A program made the translations under genes and the position numbers. Source: an uncultured Alphaproteobacteria bacterium (GTDB lineage: Bacteria > Pseudomonadota > Alphaproteobacteria > HIMB59 > GCA-002718135). Taken from it: a stretch of 32,722 nt of DNA. Below are positions 7,559 to 16,103 of the stretch, piece after piece; position 1 is the stretch's first letter, and every line of letters begins with the position of its first letter. The stretch spans positions 1 to 32,722 of the forward strand of contig CACMGM010000008.1 of the NCBI GenBank assembly GCA_902613275.1, read 5' to 3'. Under the pieces are notes generated by a model. That model saw nothing but the letters and a program-made list of their open reading frames with translations, ran no database searches and was not told the DNA's origin.

Positions 7559-8560
7559 ATGTTTAAATTTTTCACTGACCCAAAATGGTATGCCTGGGCT
7601 TATATTGGTTCTGCAGTAATATTAACTTCAATATGGGTACAAGTACAAATTGATGTTCTCATCAATGAATGGTTTGGTGAATTTTATGATATGATCCAAA
7701 AAGCTCTTGGAACACCAAACGCTATAACTATGCAAGATTACATGGGAGGTCTTTTAAGCTTTGCGCAACTTGCTGCTATCTCAATTGCTTTAGGACTAGC
7801 AATATCTTTTCTTACTTCTCATTTTCTTTTTAGATGGAGAACTGCAATGGTTGAGTGGTACCACAGTGTGTATGATCAAGCGAGAACAATCGAAGGTGCA
7901 AGTCAAAGGGTTCAGGAAGATACAATTAAGTTTAGTAGAATTATGGAAGGTCTTGGAACGAGCTTAATTGAATCTGTTTTAGTACTTGTGGAGTTTTTTC
8001 CTCTCTTAATGACCCTTTCAGTTGGTATACCTATCTTGTGGTTTGGTGATTGGCAGTATGGTTTAGTATCTGGAGCATTTATATGGGCAGTTGGAGGAAC
8101 AATTTTGATGATTGTATTAGCATGGCTATTACGACTTGTTGGAATTGAATATGATCTTCAAAAAAAAGAAGCTGCTTACAGAAAAATATTAGTTATTGCT
8201 GAAGACGATGGAAGTATTAGACCAAAATCGTTGGATGAACTATTCCAGGGTGTTAGACAAATTCATTTTAAAAGTTATCTTTATTACCTCTATTTCAGCA
8301 TTGGTAGACTAGCATATTTACAGGCTAACGTCCTTGCAGCTTACGTTTTCTTAGCACCGGCAATTGTTGCGGGAGTTATGACACTTGGTGTTATGCAACA
8401 AATAATTAGAGCGTTTGGAAGAGTAGAGGGTTCTTTACAATATTTATTTAGAGCATGGCCGACCATAATAGAATTAGCAAGTGTATACAAAAGATTAAGA
8501 GAATTTGAGAATAAAATAGAAAAAAACATTAAGGATGAAAAAACTGGTATAGTACGCTAG
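7559..8560 (+). CDS. sbmA: SbmA/BacA-family peptide transporter
   Basis: A 333-residue inner-membrane transporter of the SbmA/BacA family, proton-driven importers of peptides and other bulky compounds that lack their own ATPase domain. Diagnostic segments include FRWRTAM, EGASQRVQEDT, VEFFPLLMTLS, the EAAYRK...EDD region, and a final WPTIIELASVYKRLREFE. It is about 70 residues shorter than E. coli SbmA (406 aa), lacking the first one or two helices. This is a compact N-terminus and not a break, because an in-frame stop lies just upstream of the ATG. A TATAAT at 7549-7554 sits only 4 bases before the ATG. It shares one base with the fxsA start (TAGTG). Confidence 0.88.
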   Translation: MFKFFTDPKWYAWAYIGSAVILTSIWVQVQIDVLINEWFGEFYDMIQKALGTPNAITMQDYMGGLLSFAQLAAISIALGLAISFLTSHFLFRWRTAMVEWYHSVYDQARTIEGASQRVQEDTIKFSRIMEGLGTSLIESVLVLVEFFPLLMTLSVGIPILWFGDWQYGLVSGAFIWAVGGTILMIVLAWLLRLVGIEYDLQKKEAAYRKILVIAEDDGSIRPKSLDELFQGVRQIHFKSYLYYLYFSIGRLAYLQANVLAAYVFLAPAIVAGVMTLGVMQQIIRAFGRVEGSLQYLFRAWPTIIELASVYKRLREFENKIEKNIKDEKTGIVR

Positions 8561-8919
8561 TGATTTTTCTCGCGTTTATTATAATACCAATCATTGAAAT
8601 AAGTATTTTTATAACAATTGGTTCCAATATCGGAATTTTAAATACTATTGCAATTATACTCACTACTGCTTTAGTTGGGATTTTTCTTGTTAGAAGACAA
8701 GGGATCAAATTATTATTTGATGCACAACGAAATTTATCACAAGGTGCAATGCCTACTGAAGAAATTAAAGGAGGTATTTTTCTATTAGTATCAGGATTGT
8801 TATTGATTACTCCTGGCTTCTTTACTGATTGTATTGGTTTTGCTGTTTTCTTGAAACCTGTCCAAAATTTTATAGCTTCTCAAGCCAAAAAATATTTTAA
8901 CTCACGTATTCGCTATTAA
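8560..8919 (+). CDS. fxsA: FxsA family membrane protein
   Basis: A 119-residue FxsA-family protein, small multi-pass cytoplasmic membrane proteins named for suppression of phage T7 exclusion by F plasmid in E. coli. It shows the family features of an N-terminal pair of helices (FLAFIIIPIIEISIFITIG), VRRQGIKLL, and a second hydrophobic pair with LLLITPGFFTD. The start is GTG at 8560, overlapping the transporter stop by one base, which implies translational coupling. Its 3' end overlaps the converging DapA-family gene by 18 bases. The native role is unknown in general. Confidence 0.88.
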   Translation: MIFLAFIIIPIIEISIFITIGSNIGILNTIAIILTTALVGIFLVRRQGIKLLFDAQRNLSQGAMPTEEIKGGIFLLVSGLLLITPGFFTDCIGFAVFLKPVQNFIASQAKKYFNSRIRY

Positions 8920-9831
8920 AGGATCTATTTTTTTTATTAATTCTTTTAATATTAATACTAATTTTTGATTTGCAGGATCTTCAATTTTTTTTAGTGGAGG
9001 TAAAACAATATTCCAATCAGGAATATTATCAACAATTGAAAAATATGCTTTCATTAAGCTTATTGGTTCATGTGAGGTAATAACTTTACGAATTTGTTGC
9101 AGTAGATTTTGTAAATCGGCAAAATTTTTAATGCTGCTCTCATTTTTATGATTGTTTAAGATAAAGCTGAGTAATTTACCACAAACATTAGTACCAGCTG
9201 TAATTGCTCCAGCCCCTCCTCGCTTACATATATTTAATGCTAAACTGTCATGACCACAAAATACTGCAAAATCATTAAAATATTTTATAATTTTCATCAT
9301 TCTATCGCTGTCCCCACTTGAGTCCTTTAATCCCACGACGTTGTTCGGATAAAGTTTTAATAAAATTTCAATCAACTTAAAATCAATTGATACGTAAGAA
9401 TTTTGAGGGATATGATACAAAACATATTGTAAATCACTCTCACCTACTCTTTCAATAATATTGCGATAATAATTTATGACACCTTCATTTGTAACATTCT
9501 TATAATAAAAGGGAGGAAGTAAAAGAACAGCTCTTACTTTGTGACTTGCAGCATGTTTAGTCATATCAATTGCATCACTCAAAGAGGAAGATCCTGTTCC
9601 GGGCATAAGGATATTAGGATCGATACGATTTGATACTAAAAAATCTAGATGATCTTTTTTTTCTTGAACTGAAAAACTATTTGCTTCTCCAGTAGTACCA
9701 AATATTGCAAGACCGTCATGACCTTGTCTCATTAAATATTGGCAATGACGAAGATAGAGATCTTTGTTAATTGATAAATCATTTTTTACAGCTGTTAGTG
9801 CAGCGCTAAAAACCCCAGATATTTTATGCAT
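8902..9831 (-). CDS. DapA-family (class I) aldolase/dehydratase, not canonical DapA
   Basis: A 309-residue TIM barrel of the dihydrodipicolinate synthase/N-acetylneuraminate lyase family, which forms a Schiff base between an active-site lysine and a 2-oxo acid. GTTGE is at 45-49, Tyr139 lies in YHIPQ, and the Schiff-base Lys169 lies in GLKDSSGD. True DapA has an Arg five residues after the Tyr (in the YN(V/T)PGRT motif) to hold the semialdehyde carboxylate; here that position is Asn144. This argues for another substrate, such as a sugar acid or hydroxy-oxo acid. It is the last gene of the sbcB-uppP group and overlaps uppP by 8 bases (ATGCATAA). Confidence 0.82.
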   Translation of the reverse strand: MHKISGVFSAALTAVKNDLSINKDLYLRHCQYLMRQGHDGLAIFGTTGEANSFSVQEKKDHLDFLVSNRIDPNILMPGTGSSSLSDAIDMTKHAASHKVRAVLLLPPFYYKNVTNEGVINYYRNIIERVGESDLQYVLYHIPQNSYVSIDFKLIEILLKLYPNNVVGLKDSSGDSDRMMKIIKYFNDFAVFCGHDSLALNICKRGGAGAITAGTNVCGKLLSFILNNHKNESSIKNFADLQNLLQQIRKVITSHEPISLMKAYFSIVDNIPDWNIVLPPLKKIEDPANQKLVLILKELIKKIDPLIANT

Positions 9832-10609
9832 AAAAATACAATAAGATAAATCCTAGTAAAACTCTATAAATAATAAAAATATTAAAGGTTGAGCTTTGTA
9901 TTATTCGCATCATGATGTTAATTGATACTAAGGCAGTAATACACGCAACGATTGCTGCAAATAAAGATTGGTATAAATTTATATTAATCTCAGAACTACT
10001 TATAAAGTCTAAACTTGTTAAAACTAAAGATGCTAAAATAATGGGAATAGATAAAAGCATAGAAAAAATTGCTGCAGATGATCTATCAAATCCTAAAAAA
10101 CGTGCTCCAGTAATTGTAACACCTGCTCTACTTGCTCCAGGTATAAAAGCTAAAACTTGAAACATACCTATGATAAAGGCCTGCACATAACTCATATTCT
10201 CCCAAGAAGATATTTTCATTTTGAAATGATCTGCTACAAATAATAGAGCAGCAAAAACAACACTTGTGACTGCAACAACTTTGATATCTCGAAAATATAA
10301 TTGAACAAAATTAAAAATAAAAAATCCAACTATTACCGCAGGTATAGTTGCAATAATAACTTTAATTAAATTTACATTTTGAGAGAGCTGAAAAGAAAAA
10401 AAATTCTTAAGTAGTGTTGTAATATGTGATCTTAGATAAATTATAACTGCTAATAATGTTCCAACATGAACGGCAACATCTGTAAAAAGACCTTGATCTT
10501 GCCAACTTGTTAATTCTGATACGAGAACTAAATGCCCAGAAGAACTAATTGGCAAAAATTCAGTAAATCCTTGGACAATGCCAATTATAAAATATTGAAG
10601 TTCAAACAT
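9824..10609 (-). CDS. uppP: undecaprenyl-diphosphatase UppP (BacA type)
   Basis: A 261-residue multi-pass membrane enzyme that dephosphorylates undecaprenyl diphosphate so that the lipid carrier for peptidoglycan and other surface glycans can be reused. Both family motifs are present: QGFTEFLPISSSGH (13-26) with catalytic Glu17 and the SSSGH stretch, and PGASRAG (157-163) with Arg161. Length is typical. Its start overlaps the sbcB stop by one base (TAATG), and its 3' end overlaps the DapA-family gene by 8 bases, so the three genes are likely one translationally coupled unit. Confidence 0.95.
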   Translation of the reverse strand: MFELQYFIIGIVQGFTEFLPISSSGHLVLVSELTSWQDQGLFTDVAVHVGTLLAVIIYLRSHITTLLKNFFSFQLSQNVNLIKVIIATIPAVIVGFFIFNFVQLYFRDIKVVAVTSVVFAALLFVADHFKMKISSWENMSYVQAFIIGMFQVLAFIPGASRAGVTITGARFLGFDRSSAAIFSMLLSIPIILASLVLTSLDFISSSEININLYQSLFAAIVACITALVSINIMMRIIQSSTFNIFIIYRVLLGFILLYFYA

Positions 10610-12120
10610 TAACCAAAGATTATTTTGCTCAGTTCCTTGCCACTTGGAAGAGGTTCAGCATTTTTATTAGAAAAATATTTCTCCATAAAATTCAAATAGA
10701 CATTGTAATCTTTTAAAATTTGCATTTTTTTAGCTTTATTTTCATCATCACTTTCTTCCATTTTAACTAATTCCGTATCAGTTTGTGACATTGCTTCAGG
10801 TATCGTAGTAAATGGTCTTTCTTGGTTAATAACTAACCTCTCATGTAACTCTCGGTGAACCATTTTAAAATCTTCTTTTGATAAAGTTTTTGGACTTTCA
10901 TCAAATATAAGTCTTTTTAAAATAAAGTTTGCTCTTGGTTCTTTAATTGAAAGAGCAATTTTATATTTTTCATTCCAGTCATTTTGTTCGTGAAATTTAG
11001 ATATTTCAGTTGATTGTTTAAAATTAAGAAAGGCATTTGCTGCACTTTCAGGAAATACATTGTCTTGAGATTTTTCATCTTCTTTTTCAATACGCCTATC
11101 AATTTCCATAAGTTTAAACTTGTCTTCTAAATCTTTATTTTTAAAAACTATTTTTGCTCTTTCATTAAGAACATCTGAACCAATTTCATCGTATGGCTCA
11201 TAATTAGAGGCAATCTTACCTGGTAATATTATAGGATGCTGATTAGTAATTACGTATCTATTTTTCTTTTTTATAAGTTTTTTAAATTCTTCAGAATTTG
11301 CCTCTAATAATGGTGCCGGATCATAAGCTAAATCAATTGTGTGAAACCAACCACTATATTGAGATTCACAAACCATGGACAAAGCTTGAAGTTTAATTCT
11401 TCCTCCAAAACTTGTCATAAAACAAAATCCTTTATTTTTATTTATATATTCAATAGCATCTTCTTTACTCATCGTCATTTGAAGCTGACTCCAATTAGTC
11501 GTGTCTGCTTCGTTAATATATTTTGTCAGAGCAATTGATGTTTTAACATCTGAAAATGCATCGTGCGCAAATTCCACAGGTAAATTATTCATCTCTGCAA
11601 TTTTTTCTAATTTGAAACTAGGATTACCTCTTTCGGTTAAAGGTGTTTTAATACTTGAAGGATTAATAGCATATAATCCCCTAGCTAAATTTAATGTATC
11701 ACCCCTGCTCTTTCTTGTTACATAAGGATAAAACATATGACTAAACAAATTGTATTCGAGAACTGATTCATCAAACTCTATTATGTTGTGTCCTATAAAA
11801 GTAGAACTTGGATCATCTTTTTTCCATTCATCAAAAGTTTCATTAATTTTTTTCATTAACTCGTAAGATGACTGTGGGGCATCAAGTGCCTCACGCATAC
11901 CTTTAAGTGTTGTTATTAATGCACCAGGTTGAGAAATCACTGATGTTCGAGGTCTGCAGAACTCATTCATATTTTGATTTGTTTGATTAAACTTAGAGTC
12001 AGTAACTATTGCAGCAATTTGCATTATCTGCTCCCATTTTGGAGTAGTCCCAAAAGCAGTTGGATATTCTTTCTTACCTCTTCCTGATGTTTCTAAATCG
12101 TAAAATATATATTTTGACAC
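10609..12120 (-). CDS. sbcB: exodeoxyribonuclease I
   Basis: A 503-residue 3'-to-5' single-strand DNA exonuclease, slightly longer than E. coli ExoI (475 aa). The DEDD-type nuclease domain has FYDLETSG with D8 and E10, FIGHNIIEFDE with the second acidic residue, and HDAFSDVKTSIAL with the final His and Asp. The SH3-like and C-terminal domains follow, with a charged helical C-terminus. ExoI works in recombination, mismatch repair and removal of single-stranded DNA. It starts 32 bases after a small membrane protein gene and heads the sbcB-uppP-aldolase group. SbcB is best known from gammaproteobacteria, so its presence here is of mild interest. Confidence 0.93.
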   Translation of the reverse strand: MSKYIFYDLETSGRGKKEYPTAFGTTPKWEQIMQIAAIVTDSKFNQTNQNMNEFCRPRTSVISQPGALITTLKGMREALDAPQSSYELMKKINETFDEWKKDDPSSTFIGHNIIEFDESVLEYNLFSHMFYPYVTRKSRGDTLNLARGLYAINPSSIKTPLTERGNPSFKLEKIAEMNNLPVEFAHDAFSDVKTSIALTKYINEADTTNWSQLQMTMSKEDAIEYINKNKGFCFMTSFGGRIKLQALSMVCESQYSGWFHTIDLAYDPAPLLEANSEEFKKLIKKKNRYVITNQHPIILPGKIASNYEPYDEIGSDVLNERAKIVFKNKDLEDKFKLMEIDRRIEKEDEKSQDNVFPESAANAFLNFKQSTEISKFHEQNDWNEKYKIALSIKEPRANFILKRLIFDESPKTLSKEDFKMVHRELHERLVINQERPFTTIPEAMSQTDTELVKMEESDDENKAKKMQILKDYNVYLNFMEKYFSNKNAEPLPSGKELSKIIFG

Positions 12121-12152
12121 TGATAAATAACCCTATTGGTATTTATAGACTA

Positions 12153-12332
12153 TTAATTATCTCTTTTGGACCAATAAAAATGATAGAATAGAGTAGATGC
12201 GATAGCAACAAAAAGAGAGATAAAAGCTACGTAAATTATAGTTGAGATTGCCCAGTAAGCTACGGCAATTAAAAGACCAATAGCTGTAATCCCAGCCCAA
12301 AAATAGATCAGTCTTTCTAAAAATAATTGCAT
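12153..12332 (-). CDS. small two-span membrane protein (59 aa)
   Basis: A short ORF encoding two hydrophobic helices (about residues 8-27 and 30-50) and a polar tail ending YWSKRDN. A longer reading exists from a TTG at 12350, but the ATG at 12330-12332 is preferred because the first helix is complete from it, and because the TTG falls at the upstream edge of a TATAAT-type -10 box. It lies between the ribokinase gene and sbcB on the same strand. No family is recognised; position suggests either a membrane protein of unknown role or a leading gene of the sbcB unit. Confidence 0.6.
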   Translation of the reverse strand: MQLFLERLIYFWAGITAIGLLIAVAYWAISTIIYVAFISLFVAIASTLFYHFYWSKRDN

Positions 12333-12341
12333 AATGGTTCT

Positions 12342-12370
12342 ATTATACAATAATTATAGAAGTTTATCAA
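12342..12370 (-). promoter_or_regulatory. near-consensus sigma70 promoter inside the 3' end of rbsK
   Basis: On the minus strand, TTGATA (12365-12370) and TATAAT (12342-12347) are exactly 17 bases apart, matching 11 of 12 consensus positions. Transcription from it would start around 12335, only a few bases before the ATG of the 59-aa protein at 12332. This would give a leaderless or near-leaderless mRNA and supply sbcB, uppP and the aldolase independently of the deoC operon. Confidence 0.5.
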
Positions 12371-13268
12371 TTTCCTCTCGAGAGGGCATAGAATTTGCTG
12401 TACCAATTTTGGTCGTTGATAAGCCAGCTGTAGCACTAGCAAATTTTAGAGCATCTTTAATATTTTGACCTTCAGTAAGCGCTGCAGCAAAACCTGCATT
12501 GAAAGCATCGCCAGCACCAGTTGTGTCGACTACTGGATTTGAAAGATTAGCTACAGGTAAAGAAAATTTTTCTTGATTGTTGGCAAAAAAAGCTCCTTTT
12601 TCTCCAAGGGTAATAACGACATTTTTAATTCCTTTTTCTAATAATTGCATTGCAGCTTTTTCAGCATCCTCATGAGTTTCAACATTGTGATCAACATAAA
12701 AACTTGCTTCCGTTTCATTTGGTGTAAAATAATCAATCATAGAAAATAAAGATTCATCTATTTCAACAGCTGGAGCAGGATTTAAAATTGTTTTTACATT
12801 TAAACTATGTGCTTTTTTTAATGCATAGATAACAACATCCTTTGGTGCCTCTAGTTGTGTAAGAAATATACTTGAGTTTTTAATTGCCTCTTCTGCTTTA
12901 TCTATATCTTCAATAGTAATTGCACCTGCCGCACCAGGAAAAACATTTATAGCATTGGCTCCAGTTCCTTCATTAACAAGTATACCCGCAGCTCCAGTTG
13001 AATGATCGTTTGAAATAATTACATTAGTATAATCAACACCAGAATTTTCATAAATCTCTGTTGCCATAGATCCAAATTGATCATCACCAATCTTAGAAAT
13101 AAAAAAAGTTTTTGAACCAGCTTTTGCTGCAGCTACAGCTTGGTTTGATCCTTTTCCGCCAGGACCAATAACAAAATTTTTGCCAAGAATAGTTTCACCT
13201 TCAACTGGTATTTTTTCACCAAAAAAAACAAGGTCAGCAACAAAAATACCAAGAATACTAATCGACAT
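12354..13268 (-). CDS. rbsK: ribokinase (PfkB family)
   Basis: A 304-residue PfkB-family sugar kinase, probably phosphorylating ribose (or deoxyribose) with ATP. The sugar-contact region has D12 and PGGKGSNQAVAAAK (36-49). The C-terminal anion-hole and catalytic motif is DTTGAGDAFN (248-257), with Asp254 as base. It lies 2 bases after the FucU/RbsD mutarotase gene, which would supply the right anomer or ring form. With deoC and the aldehyde dehydrogenase upstream, a role in using (deoxy)ribose from nucleosides is likely. Substrate preference between ribose and deoxyribose is not decided by the sequence. Confidence 0.92.
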   Translation of the reverse strand: MSISILGIFVADLVFFGEKIPVEGETILGKNFVIGPGGKGSNQAVAAAKAGSKTFFISKIGDDQFGSMATEIYENSGVDYTNVIISNDHSTGAAGILVNEGTGANAINVFPGAAGAITIEDIDKAEEAIKNSSIFLTQLEAPKDVVIYALKKAHSLNVKTILNPAPAVEIDESLFSMIDYFTPNETEASFYVDHNVETHEDAEKAAMQLLEKGIKNVVITLGEKGAFFANNQEKFSLPVANLSNPVVDTTGAGDAFNAGFAAALTEGQNIKDALKFASATAGLSTTKIGTANSMPSREEIDKLL

Positions 13269-13270
13269 AA

Positions 13271-13729
13271 TTATTTATTGATTATCCAAACGGTTCCATC
13301 TGGTTTAATAACACCTTTTGTTAATATAAAGTTACAGTAAGGTCGTCTTTCACTTGTAGTAATATATGCATAGGTTGATCTTGATTGCTTATAAAATTCT
13401 TGTCTTTCGTATGAACCTATTTTCCAATGATCTCCTGATACTTCCTTAATTGCATCAATTACTTCTTTGTTCGCATCATTAATTTCATCTGGTTGATTAT
13501 CAACTTCCATTCGGTGAACAGCTGACTCTACGAAACTATCCAATGGAAAAACAGATAAAACAGCTCTCATAACAGTTGTCATATCAAGACCGTCTAATCG
13601 GTGAACTCTATTATGATTTGAGTGAGCAGGATAATTAATATCGGATATAACGAGTCTATCGCCATGACCCATTTCACGTAATGTTTTTAATATATCAGGA
13701 CTTAAAATAGGATCGACGTTAATTAACAT
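13271..13729 (-). CDS. fucU: RbsD/FucU family sugar mutarotase
   Basis: A 152-residue protein close in pattern to E. coli FucU, which interconverts anomers of fucose and ribose. The conserved EMGHGDRLVISD has His22 and Asp30, PAHS has His36, RLDGLDM follows, and the C-terminal SERRPYCNFILTKGVI matches the GERxxYxNxxLxKGV segment of FucU. It sits directly upstream of ribokinase and 12 bases after the aldehyde dehydrogenase stop. The RbsD-like role of supplying the usable ribose form to RbsK fits the neighbour better than fucose metabolism, since no fucose genes are present. Confidence 0.88.
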   Translation of the reverse strand: MLINVDPILSPDILKTLREMGHGDRLVISDINYPAHSNHNRVHRLDGLDMTTVMRAVLSVFPLDSFVESAVHRMEVDNQPDEINDANKEVIDAIKEVSGDHWKIGSYERQEFYKQSRSTYAYITTSERRPYCNFILTKGVIKPDGTVWIINK

Positions 13730-13741
13730 ATTTTTAGTATA

Positions 13742-16102
13742 TCACTCTCCGTATGGGATCCAAATATTTTTTACTTGTGTACTTTGATATAAAAACTCTT
13801 CTAAGAAATATTCTTCTTTCGAAGACCAATCAAGATTTTTTGATTGTGGACACCAAGTTCTTTTCAAATTTGATGTTGTGCTTTGAATAACTTTCAGACG
13901 CTCATTATTATTTTCACTAAAAAACCAAATACCATCAATATTTTCATGTTCAGATAAGATTTGATTCAAACTATTTTGTTTAGTTGTAAGGATATTAATA
14001 TACCCTGTTGGAACATCAGAAGTTTCAAGTAGTTGATACAATTCTGTTGCTAAAAGAGACGTCTTTTGTCCTGGAACAATAATACTAGCATTTCCTGCTG
14101 CAAAATTTGATCCTAATGTAGTTATTAAACTTAATAGTGGATAATCATCATTTAAAATATTTGCAACAACACCTATCGGTTCTTTAACAGCTAGTGTTAA
14201 ACCTCTTATAGGAGGATTATGTATAGAGCCTTCAAACTTATCAGCCATAGCACCATAATAAAATAATCTTTCTATTGATTGATCAAATTCTTTTTCAGCA
14301 TCTTTTTGCGAAATACCAATTAAAGAAGACAGCAAACTAGAAAAGGTATTTTTTCGGTCTTGCAAATTTTCTGCTAAGTAATAAAGAATTTGAGCTCTAT
14401 TAAAGTTAGTAGAAGATTTGCCAATTGCTTTAGAAGCAACCTCTACGGTATCTCTGACATCTTTGCGGTTTGCGTTTGGAACATCACAAATAAAATTATT
14501 ATGAGCATCATATGAAGAAAAGGAATAGCCACTATCAGGTCTTTTTTGTTTACCTCCAATATATAATTTAGGTGTTCTATCTATAGAGTTAGATGATCGA
14601 CCTTTAGATGATTTTTTTCCTCTTTTTGACTTAGAAAGAGGAAGTGGTAATTTTGAATATGCTCTAATACCCTCCGAACCACCTTCTCTTCCAAAACCAC
14701 TTTCTTTATATCCTCCAAAACCACATGCAGCATCAAATAAGTTTGTAGAATTTATCCAGATGACTCCAGCTTTTACTTTTGGAGCAATATCTAAAGCTAA
14801 ATTAATATTTTCAGACCAAATACTTGCAGCAAGTCCGTATGGAGTATTATTAGCAATGGATACAGCTTCACTAGGTGTTCTAAATGTCATTGTTGTTAAA
14901 ACTGGTCCAAATATTTCTACTTGAGCTATAAAAGATGACGGTGTTACATTTGTAAATAAAGAAGGAGGATAAAATAAACCATTTGTTGGACATGACCATG
15001 AAGGTTGCCATAATTTATTTCCATCCTTTTGCGCTTTATTTACTAAAGAATTAATTTTTTTAAGTTGTACTGGTGCAACTATAGCGCCAATATCAATAGA
15101 CTTATCTAATGGATCACCAACACGAAGCTTTTCCATTCTTTTCTTAAGTTTTTGGATAAATTTTTTCTCGATACTTTCTTGTACTAAGAGTCTTGATCCT
15201 GCACAACATACTTGGCCTTGGTTAAACCAAATCGCATCAACAACACCTTCTACAGCACTATCTAAATCAGCATCTTCAAAAACAATGAAAGGAGATTTAC
15301 CTCCAAGTTCCATTGTCATTTTTTTATCTGGATTAGTATTTGTTTGAATTATTTTTTTTCCAACTTCAGTCGATCCAGTAAAGGCAATTTTTTTAATATC
15401 TTTATGCGATGTTATATGTTCACCAGTAGAACCATCTCCCGTAATAATATTAATTACACCTTTTGGAATTTTAGCTTTTTCACAAAGTTCAGCAAAATAA
15501 AGTGCTGTTAAAGAAGTATATTCTGCAGGCTTTAAGACTACTGTATTTCCAAGAGCAATTGCGGGAGCAATTTTCCAGGCTAACATTAATAATGGAAAGT
15601 TCCACGGTATAATTTGCCCAACAACACCAATAGAGTTATCAGAATTATTAGTATTCCTCGCAGCCCATCCTGCATGATAATAAAAATGTCTAGCAACAAG
15701 TGGAATATCTATATCTCTTGTTTCACGTATTGGTTTACCATTATCAATGGTCTCTAAAACTGAACTAAACCTAGAATTTTTTTGTATTAGACGAGCGAGG
15801 GCATATAAATATTTTGATCGATCAAACGATGAAAGTTTTGACCATTTGATATGAGCTTTTTTGGCAGCACTGACTGCAGCATTTACATCTTTTTTTGAAG
15901 CAACAGACAATGTTGCTATTTTTTTATTTGTGGAAGGATTAATTATATTTAATTTTTTTGAGCTAAATGATTTTACAAACTTTCCATTTATAAAAATATT
16001 ATTTGGATTTCTTAAATTTTTAATCCAATTTGTAACTTCCTTGCTATCTTCTGGTGCTGGTCCATAAGTTATATTTTGAAAATTTTTAATAACTTTATCC
16101 AT
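13742..16102 (-). CDS. ALDH16-like two-domain aldehyde dehydrogenase
   Basis: A 786-residue fusion of two aldehyde-dehydrogenase modules. The first (about 35-480) is complete: PWNF with Asn168, a glycine-rich FTGSTEVG, catalytic Glu265 in MELGGKSP, and the nucleophile Cys299 in GQVCCAGSR. A basic, serine-rich linker at about 485-510 (SKSKRGKKSSKGRSS) follows. The second module (about 515-786) keeps ALDH-like fold segments (VKEPIGVVANI, GNASIIVPGQKTS, VPTGYINILT) but has neither the Cys nor the Glu motif, as in the ALDH16 family. It lies 1 base after deoC, so the natural substrate is probably the acetaldehyde released by DeoC, with glyceraldehyde-type aldehydes as alternatives. Confidence 0.88.
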   Translation of the reverse strand: MDKVIKNFQNITYGPAPEDSKEVTNWIKNLRNPNNIFINGKFVKSFSSKKLNIINPSTNKKIATLSVASKKDVNAAVSAAKKAHIKWSKLSSFDRSKYLYALARLIQKNSRFSSVLETIDNGKPIRETRDIDIPLVARHFYYHAGWAARNTNNSDNSIGVVGQIIPWNFPLLMLAWKIAPAIALGNTVVLKPAEYTSLTALYFAELCEKAKIPKGVINIITGDGSTGEHITSHKDIKKIAFTGSTEVGKKIIQTNTNPDKKMTMELGGKSPFIVFEDADLDSAVEGVVDAIWFNQGQVCCAGSRLLVQESIEKKFIQKLKKRMEKLRVGDPLDKSIDIGAIVAPVQLKKINSLVNKAQKDGNKLWQPSWSCPTNGLFYPPSLFTNVTPSSFIAQVEIFGPVLTTMTFRTPSEAVSIANNTPYGLAASIWSENINLALDIAPKVKAGVIWINSTNLFDAACGFGGYKESGFGREGGSEGIRAYSKLPLPLSKSKRGKKSSKGRSSNSIDRTPKLYIGGKQKRPDSGYSFSSYDAHNNFICDVPNANRKDVRDTVEVASKAIGKSSTNFNRAQILYYLAENLQDRKNTFSSLLSSLIGISQKDAEKEFDQSIERLFYYGAMADKFEGSIHNPPIRGLTLAVKEPIGVVANILNDDYPLLSLITTLGSNFAAGNASIIVPGQKTSLLATELYQLLETSDVPTGYINILTTKQNSLNQILSEHENIDGIWFFSENNNERLKVIQSTTSNLKRTWCPQSKNLDWSSKEEYFLEEFLYQSTQVKNIWIPYGE

Positions 16103-16103
16103 A

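Noticed and set aside
12348..12350. TTG start giving a 65-aa version of the small membrane protein
   Set aside because: The ATG at 12332 leaves the first helix whole, and the TTG immediately precedes the TATAAT of a good promoter match, so it would not be in the message.
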